Assembly: GCA_013115125.1 (NCBI GenBank)
Contig: JABANN010000090.1
Location: 1 to 64,000, forward strand
Source: Perkinsus olseni
Lineage: Eukaryota > Perkinsozoa > Perkinsida
DNA length: 64,000 nt
Reading direction: 5' to 3'
The position numbers and the translations under genes were made by a program. Below, piece by piece: positions 21,957 through 33,535 of this stretch (position 1 is the stretch's first letter; each line of letters opens with the position of its first letter). Under the pieces are notes generated by a model. The model did not search any database and had not been told where the DNA came from. It saw only the letters and a list, made by a program, of their open reading frames with translations.

Positions 21957-24492
21957 ATGACGTCAAGGCCAATATTATCTGGAATCGTGGCGGTTGCAGT
22001 GACGGCGGGTGTTGCTCTGTACGTTATAAGACGAGGAAAGCGGAAAGAGCCCGCGCTGGCCAGGATAGATGAGCTCATAGTGTGAGTGGGCCCTCTCTAC
22101 TCTGGACGGGCTTTATGTCGGCTGAGAGTTTGTTGATAGCATCGCCATCATGATGATGGTGATCAGATACCCCATAAAGTCGGCAGCAGGAGTCCAAGTA
22201 GACCGTAGTGAGGTGACATGGAAGGGCCTCAAACATGATAGGAGTTATTGTATTGTTGTACCAGTGGAGGAGTCACAACAGGGGTAAGCAGCAGCATCAC
22301 CATCATCACTGGGGTTAGGCCATCTCAGGGCTCGAGGCGAGTACCGAGTGCTCACACAACGCACTGCACCGCAGATGAGTCGGCTACATCCATCGCTACC
22401 GAACAGTGGAGGTAATCCGAAATTCCTCATCAGAAGTCTACCCATGCCTTGCCTCGTGAGCAACAGGGATTAGCCTCACCTTCGCGAACGCTGACGACGA
22501 CCTTTCTTACTCGATACGAGTGCCGTTGCAACGAGAAGGAGAGCGCATCACCGTCGCGGTGTGGGGCGAGGAGGCTCGGGGGATTGACCAGGTGGGATGT
22601 CAGCTCTGGGGGCGTTCGATACACCAATTTTGAAACACAGAATCGATTCTGTATCCGCATTTTACGTGTAAAAATCAATTTCTGAATCGATTCTGAGTTT
22701 CACGATCCCTGTATTGAACGGCGGCCTGAGCATGTCCGATCCTTCACGACCCTGGGCGCCATTCCCATCGAATACTCGGGGGACTTCCGTCGTTTGAAGA
22801 GGTCTACTTTGTCGGCTGCCTGGCGTCTTGAAGATCAGCTTGTGTGCATCTCCTGGCAGAAGTGCTGGGATGCTCCGAGGAATTTGTAACACCTCGGCTC
22901 ATCTCCGTATAGCCACAGCTCCACAATTTTCGTCCAAGATCCCCCGGGCAATCCTCTCACTCAGGGTGATGCCGTGGCGGAGCGGCTGAGCAGGCATCTA
23001 GAGGTCCCCGGTGCCCGCCTGATCAAGTCTGTGGACAAAGAGGAGTTTCTGAGGTCAGCTCCCAGTTGACATGGTAGTGGCTGAGGAGCTGTGCTGGTGG
23101 TCAGATGTCTACCGCCTAAGAAAGGCGGACGAGAGGGTGATGGAATCGACTTTCAAGGTAGTACGCCACGATTACTGACACCATCACGTTTTCAAACGGT
23201 CGTGTCTGGAACATCACTCTGGATCTCCTGACCGTCGCGTCTTTTCAGCTCGTTACGCTCGTTTCACTGACCGCTGAGTTTTTTACATTTCCTCGTCCCT
23301 GCGTTGCTCGCTTGCCGGAGTCCCCTCAGACGGGTTCCCTCTGCTGCTGTTATCCCGGGCATCGGCCTCTCAGCTCATCTCCCATGTGCCAATCGCAGTG
23401 GGTCGTTGCATGGACTACCGGAGGTTCAGACCCAACATTCTCCTGGACGGGTAGGAGCTATTGGTTCCTATGCTGCGGTCTTGCGACAAATGCTCGAACG
23501 ATTTCCATCATCAGATGTCCCGCTTATACTGAAGAGAAGTACTCTACTGCGGAGTTTGAAAGAGAAGATTTGGGCTTCTCATTGGACCTGAGTAATCCCC
23601 TCTCGGTTTTCTCATACCACTTTTCTCTCATCTCTTGTCAGCTCGCCCCTGTAGCCGATGTACCGTTCCCTCTGTCGACCCCGATACCGGTATTATGGAC
23701 ACCACAACCAAGGAGCCCTTCCCGACCCTCTTCAACCTCCGTCGAGGTAGCCTTGTGCTCCCTTGATGATGAGTGTTACGACCAAGGGCCCTCTCTGCGT
23801 CCCAGGCGTGTCGATCCCAGCTTAGTTAGATCCCGGACGTATTTGCATGTTTCCGAGTAATGTAGAGCCTCGCTCAAGTACCGAAATTCTCGAAATTACC
23901 TCTGGCTTGCGCGATGGATGCTCCATCCCTGAGTGTACGAGGATGATGCACCATATGGTGATGAGAATTTATATCTCGGCATTCCCTCCTACTCTGTCGC
24001 CGTTGATATATGGGTAGCCGGGAGCGGTGTGTCGTCGGTGTGTGGGAGTAGCAATGGTCTTCTATGCACTGTTGGTGACGCAAAAACTAGCCCGGTCTGG
24101 GTTAGTTACTGGCCTGTGGTTGAGCGGGAGAGAGTCGTCTTCTACTAGTCGGTCCACTAAAGTTGGAGCGATAAGTGATCCCTCGCTGTAATGCACAATT
24201 CTAGGGAATGGCTCGAGCCTTTGACTAGTGCTGTCAATGGCCGCCTTGAATGCGCAATGATGATATGTAGCAAACGGTTATCGCCTAGCATTCATCGATG
24301 GTTACACTCCGGTAGGAAATGTGACCAGCAGGTGATGCGATTATTCACAGCTGCCATCCACGACATGAAGCGTTCCTTGGCGGTCACAGGAGGAAAGTCT
24401 TCCTCGGAGTCAACGCCGTCCCGAGGCTTGTTGACAGCGAGGGGGCGAGCGCCCCAGTTCTGCGGGTCGGTGATATCGTGCGTTTTGTGTGA
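21957..24492 (+). CDS. mARC-like MOSC-domain protein, copy A
   Basis: Mapped exons are 21957-22081, 22167-22283, 22329-22411, 22467-22591, 22965-23053, 23105-23157, 23330-23450, 23515-23591, 23642-23746 and 24351-24492; phases agree through the ninth. An N-terminal anchor (GIVAVAVTAGVALYVI) is followed by the MOSC N-domain (YPIKSAAGVQVD, GLKHDRSYCIVV). The C-terminal MOSC domain has DGFPLLLLSRASASQLI, RRFRPNILLDG, PCSRC and VDPDTGIM. The CSRC cysteine corresponds to the molybdenum ligand of mARC. mARC enzymes are outer-mitochondrial-membrane reductases of N-hydroxylated compounds that take electrons from cytochrome b5. The link between 23746 and 24351 is unresolved in phase, so an exon is missing from my model or the gene is damaged there. 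The fourth intron (373 nt) holds an inverted repeat. Confidence 0.8.
22631..22702. repeat. Inverted repeat with CAGAATCGATTCTG palindrome
   Basis: CAGAATCGATTCTG at 22638-22651 is a perfect palindrome. A second copy of the GAATCGATTC core lies at 22684-22693. With flanking TGAAAC and GTTTCA, the two form arms of about 20 bp, with about 30 nt of AT-rich sequence between them. It lies in the fourth intron of mARC-like copy A and could be a small foldback element. Confidence 0.7.
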
Positions 24493-25747
24493 CGGTCCAG
24501 TCCCTGACTGGCACGTTGAATCAACCGCGTTGAACTAATGCTTGTACTACTTTTGCCTGCCCCCTGCGTCCCTATTATCTTTGGGACGTCACGGAAGGAG
24601 TGGTATCCACCCGACCATACTAACGGTCTTTCCCTATTATATTTGCCCATTTGATATCAGTCGTACATGTTGTGAAAGGTTTCTCTCTCGCTCTAGACAT
24701 CGCTGCGTGATAGAGCCGAGCCCAGCTTCCAGCTATGTTGCGTTTAGGTATCAGAATTGGTTGATGCTCATGTTCTCTGATGGACGTTAAACCTGCCCGT
24801 AGTTGAGGAAGTGCGTGGTTTCTTCGCGTGTTCGTCAGGAATTTCCGATGGACCTGGTGGCAAGCCAGTCCAATGTGCGTCTGAACATCGACTCACATTC
24901 GACGGGAAAGCCACTTCACACTGTGAACTCAAAATTTGCGACTCCAGTTTGAAGGCGGGAATACACTGACTACGACTACAGTCAATAGTCGGAGTTCACT
25001 GCTTGACGATAGCTTCCAATGCCATTCGTAGGCCACCAGCAGTGGCATCCTGCGGAGTCAACGTTCCTTGTCTTATGCGATCACTTCTACTCGTGTCTAG
25101 TCTACTAGATGCGGCTAATGCTAGTGCTCAATAAGCGCACACCAGAGAGATTATCGGGTAAATGCATCGCCGCAAACTGTGGGAGTGATTCACGGGTCCC
25201 TCGTCATCAGGAGTCCATGCACCCGTGCCGACGTCTGAGTGGCTGAGCTCATCTCTGCTGTGAACATGATGACGAGGAGCTTTGTTAGAGACAACCGAAA
25301 CTATAGTTGCGCTTCAGTCCGGATCCAAAGTCTACCGGCCAAGAAAGACCAAGGGCAAAAGGGCGAGAAAAGGGAGTGACATTTGATGGTCATCTCATTA
25401 ACGAGTTGATTGGCCGAGTGCGTGAGTTTTGCCCCCCGCTGAGTGATTCGAATTCTCGGAAAAGGAGCGCCGTACCATGGCGTTCCTTTGCTAGGGCACG
25501 ATGGTATAGCGACGATGGGTTCATCTCCCGCCTGCCTATGGCGTTAAGATTTTCCCAGCGTACACCCTCGGTTGCGTTACGCTTCGCCGGATGGGGCTGT
25601 TAAGAGTAGTGCCGCAAGTCCGACGATCCCGAGTCTAAAAGCAGATTCTGATGGCTGGTGGTGGTGGGGGATCTACACCCTGAACAATCTCCGTGTCGTT
25701 TTTCCTGCGGTGACCCTCATCATCAAGACGTACATCATTATCGAAAA
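24493..25747. other. Intergenic between mARC-like copies A and B
   Basis: No gene is supported. Open frames on both strands lack motifs. I saw no sequence shared with the 27773-28905 spacer by eye. Confidence 0.4.
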
Positions 25748-27772
25748 ATGCCTTCGAGGTTTCTGTCGCTCGCCCCTCTCGCTGCATTGGGAGCTGCAGG
25801 CGCTGTTCTGTATGCCATTCGTGCAAGTAAGAAGGATAAGTCAGTCGAGGCGAGGGAGCCTATTGTGGCTAGGATCGATCAGCTCATAGTGTAAGTGGAT
25901 TATCCATCCCCTGCCTTCGTTTCACTGCATATCCAGTGGTGGTTTTTGATAGCATCGCCATGATGGCCATCAGATACCCTATAAAGTCGGCAGCAGGAGT
26001 CCAAGTAGACCATAGTGAGGTGACATGGAAGGGCCTCAAACATGATAGGAGTTATTGTATTGTTGTACCAGTGGAGGAGTCACAACAGGGGTGAGCAGCA
26101 ACATCACCATCATCACCGGGATTAGGCCATCTCAGGGCTCGAGGCGAGTACCGAGCATTGAGTCAGGCTAAGACGCCCAGGATGAGCTTGATCCATCCAT
26201 CTCTGCCGAGCAGTGAAGGTGACTATCACTAGCAAACACTATTGCCTTGCACCCATTCCGCGATTTGACATCCGCCCAGGCATCACACTATCTTTCATGG
26301 AGGATGTGGAGCAGCCTTCAACCATCCACGTCCCATTGTTGACGGATAGTAGAAGGATCACGATCGTCCTGTGGGGCAACACCGCCATGGGGATAGACCA
26401 GGTGCGCCAGAGGGGCTCTTAGGTGTACTTAGTGCCTGTCAAAGGATCAATGGAAGAACTGTTTCTGGACGCCGATACTTGCACGCCGGTTCATAGTTCA
26501 GTTTGCTTTCCTGTACATCGTCTGCAATAGTACCTCAAATTTTCACAAGTAGAATTGAACCATTTCATTCGTCTTAGCATTTTGGAGGACATCGAGGATA
26601 TTCCTTTCAGGGCGACGCTGTGGCGGAGTGGTTGAGCGGGCATCTCGGGATTCCTGGAACCCGCTTTCTCAAGTCCGTTGACGATGACGAACTTACGAGG
26701 TCGAGTTATTCATGATTTTCCTCCATCATCGACTCCTTGTGGCCCTCAGATCTCTCGCAGTGGCTCAAGATAGCGCGGAAGCGCACGGTCTCGATTTTCA
26801 CTGTAAGCAACGCCAGCCAATTCTCTTGCATTATCCTCTCTACGGTACGCTGCACCCCATACTAACTGTGCCAGCTAGTTCTGGATATCCCAGGGGGTCT
26901 AACGAGTTCTCAGTCTGCTCGCGTGTGGGTTTCCGCCATGCTCCTCGGTGGAGGATAAACCGCATCAGTAGGAGATGGTTTATTTCAGACATTCGCCCGC
27001 TTGACGTCTTGTCCCGAGCATCGGCCTATCAACTCATCTCCCGTGTACCAGTAGAGGTCGGCCGGAGCATGGACTGCCGACGGTTCCGATCTAATATCAT
27101 CCTTGACGGGTAGTGAGAACTCCCTGCTCGAGCTGCAAGGACACCCAGCTGAACTACCATTATTCTTATAGATTATCAATAGGCACATATCATATTAATC
27201 TGTATTCTAATCTCATATTTTCCTTTATCTTTAATTTACTATATATCGCATACTTGAATTTACCTTACCATCGACCCGAGAAGACTTTCATCATCCTTCC
27301 AGGTGCCCTCCTTTCGCAGAGGAGAAGTATGCCACCCTCCAGTTCCAGGACAATCCGAGCCTCTCAATCGACTTAGGTGCTCCTTCAACGTTCTGCCCTA
27401 ACTGATCTGCCCCTGAGTCGCCCGGGGATCTGTAAATGTCTTCGCTCCGCCTCAGATCGGCTGTGCGATCGGTGCTCGATCCCCTCTGTTGACCCCGATA
27501 CCGGTGTGATGGACACCAAGACCAAGGAGCCCTACCCAACACTTCTGAAGTACCGTCGAGGTACCGTCATGCCTCCCCTCTCCGCTGTATGTGATGATGA
27601 TGATGCTGCAGGTAGCTTGATCAAGGATACCTGCCATCCACGCCATCGACAGTTCATCACCAAACACAACAAGTCGGTCTTCATGGCCGTTCATGCTACA
27701 CCTAGGATCGCGGAAGGCTCATCGAGCTGCCCGGTTGTTGTTCGGGTTGGTGATGTCGTGCACTTTGTGTGA
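25748..27772 (+). CDS. mARC-like MOSC-domain protein, copy B
   Basis: Nine exons (25748-25890, 25974-26090, 26136-26218, 26280-26401, 26611-26699, 26750-26802, 26989-27109, 27303-27376, 27456-27772) sum to 1119 nt, giving 372 residues. The intron positions and phases equal those of copies A and C. The N-terminal anchor is LAPLAALGAAGAVLYAI, followed by the MOSC N-domain (YPIKSAAGVQVDHSEV). The C-terminal domain has PLDVLSRASAYQLIS, RRFRSNIILDG, LCDRC and VDPDTGVMD. It ends in CPVVVRVGDVVHFV. The cysteine that binds the molybdenum cofactor is kept. A role in outer-mitochondrial N-reduction with cytochrome b5 is inferred from the family. An acidic insert (CDDDDAAG) near the C-terminus is shared with copy C. 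Confidence 0.88.
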
Positions 27773-28905
27773 CTTCTTATCGTCTCCAAGACTGCATGTC
27801 GGCTCACTAAGGTATCACTATCTGTCGTACATCGTCCGTCTGAGCTCACAGGCTCTCCGAGTACCGAGTAAGTTCCATTTCTTACAGCCTTCACTGCTCT
27901 GCTAACCAATCCTGCCTGTCTCCCCCTCGACCTTCCAAGCGAGGCACGTCACAATGTTTCGTTGCGTTACACTGGCGAACGATCACCAGTCCAACTGACC
28001 GTCTGATACGCCACTAGCAAAAAGGCGTTGTGAGCGTTTGAAGTCCTAGGTCTCGCAGTCTGCTATGTATCATCATGGCCCGACCGTGTCTTCGAGTAGT
28101 TCCTCCTTGCCCATTAAGGGAACTCAACCTGACCACAATGAGGGAGCGGAAAATGAACAACGATGAGCAGAGAAGAAAGTGACGCGACCTTCGTCATACC
28201 TCGCGGCCTGCCCGCAGTGTTGCTACCAATGACGCATTCGGTCGCACACCCCTCTCAAGGTCTGAGGGGGCTAGCCACCATACCATTATAGAGGAATATT
28301 AATATGGTATGTAGTGTTAGTGTACCTATAATTGACATACCTAATCCTTTGGTATATTCGCCCTTTGGTGGGTGTATAGAAGCATTTGGTGATCTCATCG
28401 TTTGCCTTGTGTCGCGGCAATGATGATTTGAGAGTTATTGGAATCTCTTCCCAAGGACTTTTATACCAATTGTTACCGTGCCTAATGTATTTTACTTTAC
28501 TTCCATAACGGCATTCCCAGATAACAGTGGCGTATCTGATACGCCACTGTTATCTTGGATACGCCGTATCATATCACCATTCATATAAACCTGAACCCAT
28601 TATGTATCTATCATGGTCTGGCCTGTTTTATAGGCTCAGTAAAAATACCATCAGCACAGCACTGGATGAAGACCCAAAATTGAGCTCGATCACGTGGAGA
28701 CGCTCACTTAGCATCCTAGGTCTTTGCATGTAGCCTTCGCACACGAACTGGAGATGCTACCAGCATACAACGAACCTTCTGGTGAAGTTGATGGCCGTGA
28801 GTTTTCCGTTCGGTTGACCCGGCGGACCCACGTCACTGCGGCTTATGTGATTTGTATGGACATGGCGCCGTGCCCCCGCAGGATTTCTGCAGAGGTCTTC
28901 GTCGA
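27773..28905. other. Intergenic between mARC-like copies B and C
   Basis: No coding region is supported. It contains a perfect hairpin at 28520-28554 and repeated GATACGCC words near 28006, 28537 and 28556. A stretch with TATACC/GGTATA words lies near 28290-28360. Confidence 0.45.
28520..28554. repeat. Perfect 17-bp inverted repeat with 1-nt loop
   Basis: GATAACAGTGGCGTATC is followed by T and then its exact reverse complement. Immediately after, GATACGCCGTATC makes a further small palindrome, and a partial arm (TGATACGCCACT) occurs ~500 bp upstream near 28006. This is unlike a random intergenic stretch and could be a mobile foldback remnant or a structured regulatory site. Confidence 0.85.
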
Positions 28906-30669
28906 ATGACTTCGAAGCTTGCACCGGTCGGGCCCATAGTGATGGTGACCGCCGCGGGGGCTGCATTGTATACCGTCTTAACTAATAGGAAAAACGAAAA
29001 TACTGAAGCGAAGGAGCCTGTTGTGGCTAGGATAGATGAGCTCATAGTGTGAGTGGGCCCTCTCTATTTTGGACGGACTTTATGTCGGCTGAGGGGTTGT
29101 TGATAGCATCGCTATCATGATGAAGATCAGATACCCCATAAAGTCGGCAGCAGGAGTCCAAGTAGACCATAGTGAGGTGACATGGAAGGGCCTCAAACAT
29201 GATAGGAGTTATTGTATTGTTGTACCAGTGGAGGAGTCACAACAGGGGTGGGCAGCAACATCACCATCATCACCGGGGTTAGGCCATCTCAGGGGCCGAG
29301 GCGAGTACCGAGCATTGAGTCAGGCTAAGACGCCCAGGATGAGCTTGATCCATCCATCCCTACCGAGCAGTGAAGGCAACACTTCTCGTCTTCAAACCAG
29401 CTTCCATCGATCTGGACTCAGGCATCACCCTCTCCTTCGTGCAAGCTGGCGAGACGTGTTCCTCCATCCATGTTCCGCTCGTGACGGACGGCCAAAGATT
29501 TGCGATAATAGTTTGGGACAACCCGGCCGTGGGGATGGACCAGGTAGCGACGCAGAGCCCTTACTTGGAGGACCCCCAGTTTCTCTCTGCCTACCTAGCC
29601 ATTTCGAGTCGGGTTACATATCTGTCTTGGTGGGCATCGATCATATTCCCCTTCAGGGCGACCCTGTGGCTGAGTGGTTGAGCATGCAGCTCGGAATACC
29701 TGGAACCCGTCTTCTCAAGTCCGTGGACGATGACGAACTTACGAGGTCGCGCGTTATGCGAGTATTCGAATGAATGGCCACGCTTCTCAGGTACTTGTCG
29801 GCAAAGGCACGAGACCGAGGCCATCAAGATGGACACGGTCTCGACTTTCATTGTGAGGAGTACCTGCTTATTTCCTCCTGGTCTTGGCTTCTCCAGCCTT
29901 GAGCGGGACGCGGGCGTCACTTCAGACAACTTCCCCCTCGACGTTTTGTCTCGAGCCTCGGCTGCTCAGTTGATCTGCCGTGTACCGGTGAATGTGGGCC
30001 GGACTATGGACCACCGGCGATTCCGGAGCAACATCCTGCTGGACGGGTAGCGCTTCGCTGAGCTCTTGCGAGCATCTGCTTACTCAGGCTAGGTGTGTGA
30101 ACCTTGTCGGGCGTTGATTTTCATGGAGCCGTCGGGGTTCCCCGTCCTATGAAAGGCATTCGTCTATTGGCTGTTAAATTGATTTAGAATGAGCTGCCCA
30201 TAAGATTTTCTCAGATGCCCCCCTTTCGCCGAGGAGAGGTACTCCACTATCAAGTTCCAAGACAACCCGTCCCTCTCGATAGAATTCGGTAAGTCTGTAT
30301 CGAACTGAGCTCGATTCAGCGGCTTCCATCTGAGTTGATGGTCACTTACCTTCAGATCGGCTGTGCGATCGGTGCTCGATCCCCTCTGTTGACCCCGATA
30401 CCGGTGTGATGGACACCAAGACCAAGGAGCCCTACCCAACACTTCTAAAGTACCGTCGAGGTACCGTCATGCCTACCCCCTCCGCTGTATGTGATGATGA
30501 TGATGCAGGTAGCTTGATCAAGGATAGCTGCCATCCTCGCCATCGACAGTTCATCACCAAACACAACAAGTCGGTCTTCATGGCCGTTCATGCTACACCT
30601 AGGTTCGCGGAAGGAGCATCGAGCTGCCCGGTTGTTGTTCGGGTTGGTGATGTCGTGCACTTTGTGTGA
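28906..30669 (+). CDS. mARC-like MOSC-domain protein, copy C
   Basis: Nine exons (28906-29048, 29131-29247, 29293-29375, 29422-29543, 29657-29745, 29791-29852, 29926-30046, 30215-30288, 30356-30669) sum to 1125 nt, encoding 374 residues. Domain order matches copies A and B: an N-terminal anchor (PVGPIVMVTAAGAALYTVL), the MOSC N-domain, the RRFRSNILLDG block, LCDRC with the cofactor cysteine, and VDPDTGVMD. The third intron starts with GC rather than GT (GAAG|GCAACA). It is 46 nt, so it must be removed to keep frame. The last exon differs from that of copy B by only a handful of bases and one Ala codon. Function is inferred as for the other copies. Confidence 0.88.
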
Positions 30670-31345
30670 CTGTGTCTTCGGGCTGAGGCCCCCTCCGAGC
30701 AATTTGAATGCTGCTGCGCTCAGTACATCGCCTATTCTTTTGCGATTGGAAGAGTTTTTGTATTTTGGGTTCTCTCCTGAAATCAGAAACATTTAACCTT
30801 CCCCTTCGATGTTTGAGTTGAACCACTGTCCGCTGTCTCCGCCGGAGACTCTTCGGGTGCTCTAGTGAGAAGTATCTCGCTGTCCTTGCCGGCCCCTGGC
30901 TTCGTCAGTCTACGTCAAGGCCGCCTCTCGCCCGTGTGACGGGCACTGAAAGGTGTTTCAACGTGGCTTGGGTGATTTCGAAGACGTGTTTCTCGCCGAG
31001 GAGTGACGGTCTACGAAACTTCGGGTGGAAGTTTCATTGTCAGCCAAGTATCATGAATAACTGATCATCGGTAGAAAGTTACAAATTAATTTTGAAAAAA
31101 ATCTTCATGAAAATCTACAAACTTTCGATAATTTTATAAAATTTAAAAATCTTACAAATTTAATGCATTTTAGTAGAGTGTCCGGAATTACAGCTCGAAA
31201 CGATCACGAAAAAGCAAGGCGGCAGGGGCTTCGCTGGAGGCTCCTGAGTGTAAGATTGTTACCGCTTGGTGGCCTGGGCCTAAGCTGGGCCTCGGGATTC
31301 CGTCATTTACCCACGTGGTTCCTCCGTCAGCTTTGCTTAATCAAA
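30670..31345. other. Intergenic with AT-rich patch
   Basis: No gene is seen. Positions ~31070-31165 are strikingly AT-rich compared with the window, with repeated ACAAATTAAT/ACAAATTTAAT words. This lies just upstream of the coiled-coil gene and may be part of its promoter. Confidence 0.45.
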
Positions 31346-33535
31346 ATGATCCCTTCTGAATCCCCTCTCGAGATAGCAGCACAGATCGACGCCCTTACGG
31401 CTTCCATCGAGGCCCTTCAGGAGGAGGTGAGGCTCTCTGCCGCATTAGAGAGAATCGTTACTTCGTTGGAGGAGGAATACCGCACTTCTGTGTCAGAGTG
31501 AACTCGTGGGCATAGAGGCGGAGCTCCTTGCCGGATACCTCCATCGCAAGGGCGCTAGTAAGGCTTGGAGCCGGTCCTTGCTGGGCCCGAGATAGTGCGT
31601 TCAGAGGAAGAGAAAACAGGAGGGATCGACAGTGACTCGAGCGTTCAGGGGAAGAGGCTGATAGGTCGGGGACGGGGCGGTAAGCTTCCCACTCTCACCT
31701 CCTTGGGTAACTCTCGAGCGTTAGGAGCCTCTAACGCTTCTCGAAAGATTCTATCGCTCCAGGAGAAGTACGACATTGCGCAGGAGGAAGTAGCCAAGGG
31801 GAGTGGTGTATAGACGTCGGTGCATAGTCGTCTGAGCGGACCTCTCATAAAACCATCAGATGGAATCGGTGGACAGTACCCCTCGACGCAGGAGGTTTCT
31901 GTCGCCTCCTAGCTGGGCTCAGTCGACCCTATGTGCTGCTTACCTCTTTTAAGTTGGAGGGTCACGCTGGGCGGTCCATCCTTTGGAACGCCAATACCGT
32001 AGTGCGGCTCTGGAATGTATCAAGCTCAGATGCGAGTAATACAGGGGGAGGTTGCACAGGCCAACAGGCAAAGCGATCATAACATGGACATACTTAAAGT
32101 ACACATGATAGTCCAACTCATCGGGCGTTGTGCTGCTGTCTATAGGCGTTGATGGAAGAGACTGATATAAGTGCCGCGGAAGTAAAGCGGGATGCTTTCG
32201 AGTTTCGCCGCGACATCGTGGTGGGCGCTGAGAACCCCAGGTGAGCTTCTAATGTGAAGGGGAGCTTCAAATCTAAACGAACCAATTGTCGGGAATAATA
32301 ACTCGTACTGGAGATATGGCAGTCGGGCAAGGGCGTGGGAAGAGCGATCGATCTCAATCACAGATCATCATCAATCGCCACTTGCTCGCCCTTTGGCAAC
32401 CCCACATCAGTGGTCCACTGATGAGTACGAGTACGGGTGAGCATGAGTCCAGTGACAGTGGAGCTGGGCTGTATAGTGCCACTACAATAGTCGATAGCTG
32501 ATTAAGAACCCCGGAGGCCTACTGGAATTGTGGGTTCTCTTCAGGACAGGGAAGACGATAGCCGAACGGGTGCTACGATACTTTGAGGACAAGTTGACCC
32601 AGAAAGACATGTTGCTGAGCAAGTTGTTGATGAAAAATAAAGTCTGTTGGATGGCCCCCCACGCTTATGTGATAGAGTCGCGATCAGGCGATGAGGACCT
32701 CCATCAGGAGAACTGAGGCTCAGCTCAGAGATAAGGAACAGGTATTGGCCTTGACGTTGTCGGAGCTACCTGCCTACTGTGGGGAATTTCGTGGCGCGCG
32801 GTCATGCAGGCTGGCGATGGGCTGCAGTACATAGACTTCCACCAGCTGCAGATAGAAAACCAGGAATTCGTAAGAAAGATAGACGAGGCCAACAAGGAGC
32901 TTATCAGTCTCAAGAAAAACTACACTAAAGTCACCAACGTAACGCTCTCCGCGTTGTGCTATATTACAGTAATTCTCGCAGCAAGTTAACTTGACGAAGA
33001 AGCGCATAGGGGATTTATTGAGCGAGGAGACCTTACTCAAGCAGGAGATCGATGGCAGGAAGAGGTTGTTGTCGAAGGCTGAGCAAGACATCCTTAAGGT
33101 CGTATCGAATGGTGTTATGGGCTAGCTTGCGCTCGGCGGCTGAGCTCAGGTTGTATCCGAGAGGGAGAAGGCCCGCAAGGAGAACAGCAAACTGAGGGTA
33201 ATGAGGCGGGCTTATTCATGGCTAGAGGTGTCAGAAAGCGAAGAGTTGGTGGGTTCAGGTACAGAGCAGGAATTCGAATAGCGCTGGGTCGGGCACAGGG
33301 TCTGATGGCCCTCGGGTAGGGAGGGGCTCATCGGTCATCCGTTGGGGAGTGGCGCCCGCCCTTAGTTTATGGAGTGCTTAACATTGAAGGTCGAGGAACA
33401 GAACCTTGAGCAGGCTAGAAAGAATCTCGAACGGAAGGTGATGGCGGTCTCGCATGCTCGATCTGGTCATCGTTCTTGGTAGCTCGAAATTGCCGAAGAG
33501 GAATGCAAGAGATTGATGAGAGGCATAAGATGATG
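31346..33535 (+). CDS. CCDC113/CCDC96-like flagellar coiled-coil protein
   Basis: The gene is split into many small exons. It starts MIPSESPLEIAAQIDALTAS with a heptad-rich stretch (IEALQEEVRLSAALERIV). Later exons read LMEETDISAAEVKRDAFEF, then TIAERVLRYFEDKLTQKDML, EAQLRDKEQ and LQYIDFHQLQIENQEFVRKI. Further on come LISLKKNYTKV, KKRIGDLLSEETLLKQEI, SEREKARKENSKLR and VEEQNLEQARKNLERK. The motif L-x-YIDF-x-QL-x-IEN followed by KI-x-E-x-NKEL is the DUF4201 signature of CCDC113/CCDC96 (CFAP263/CFAP184). These form part of axoneme and centriolar-satellite complexes, fitting an organism with flagellated stages. Exon borders were only partly worked out and the 3' end is approximate. Confidence 0.65.
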
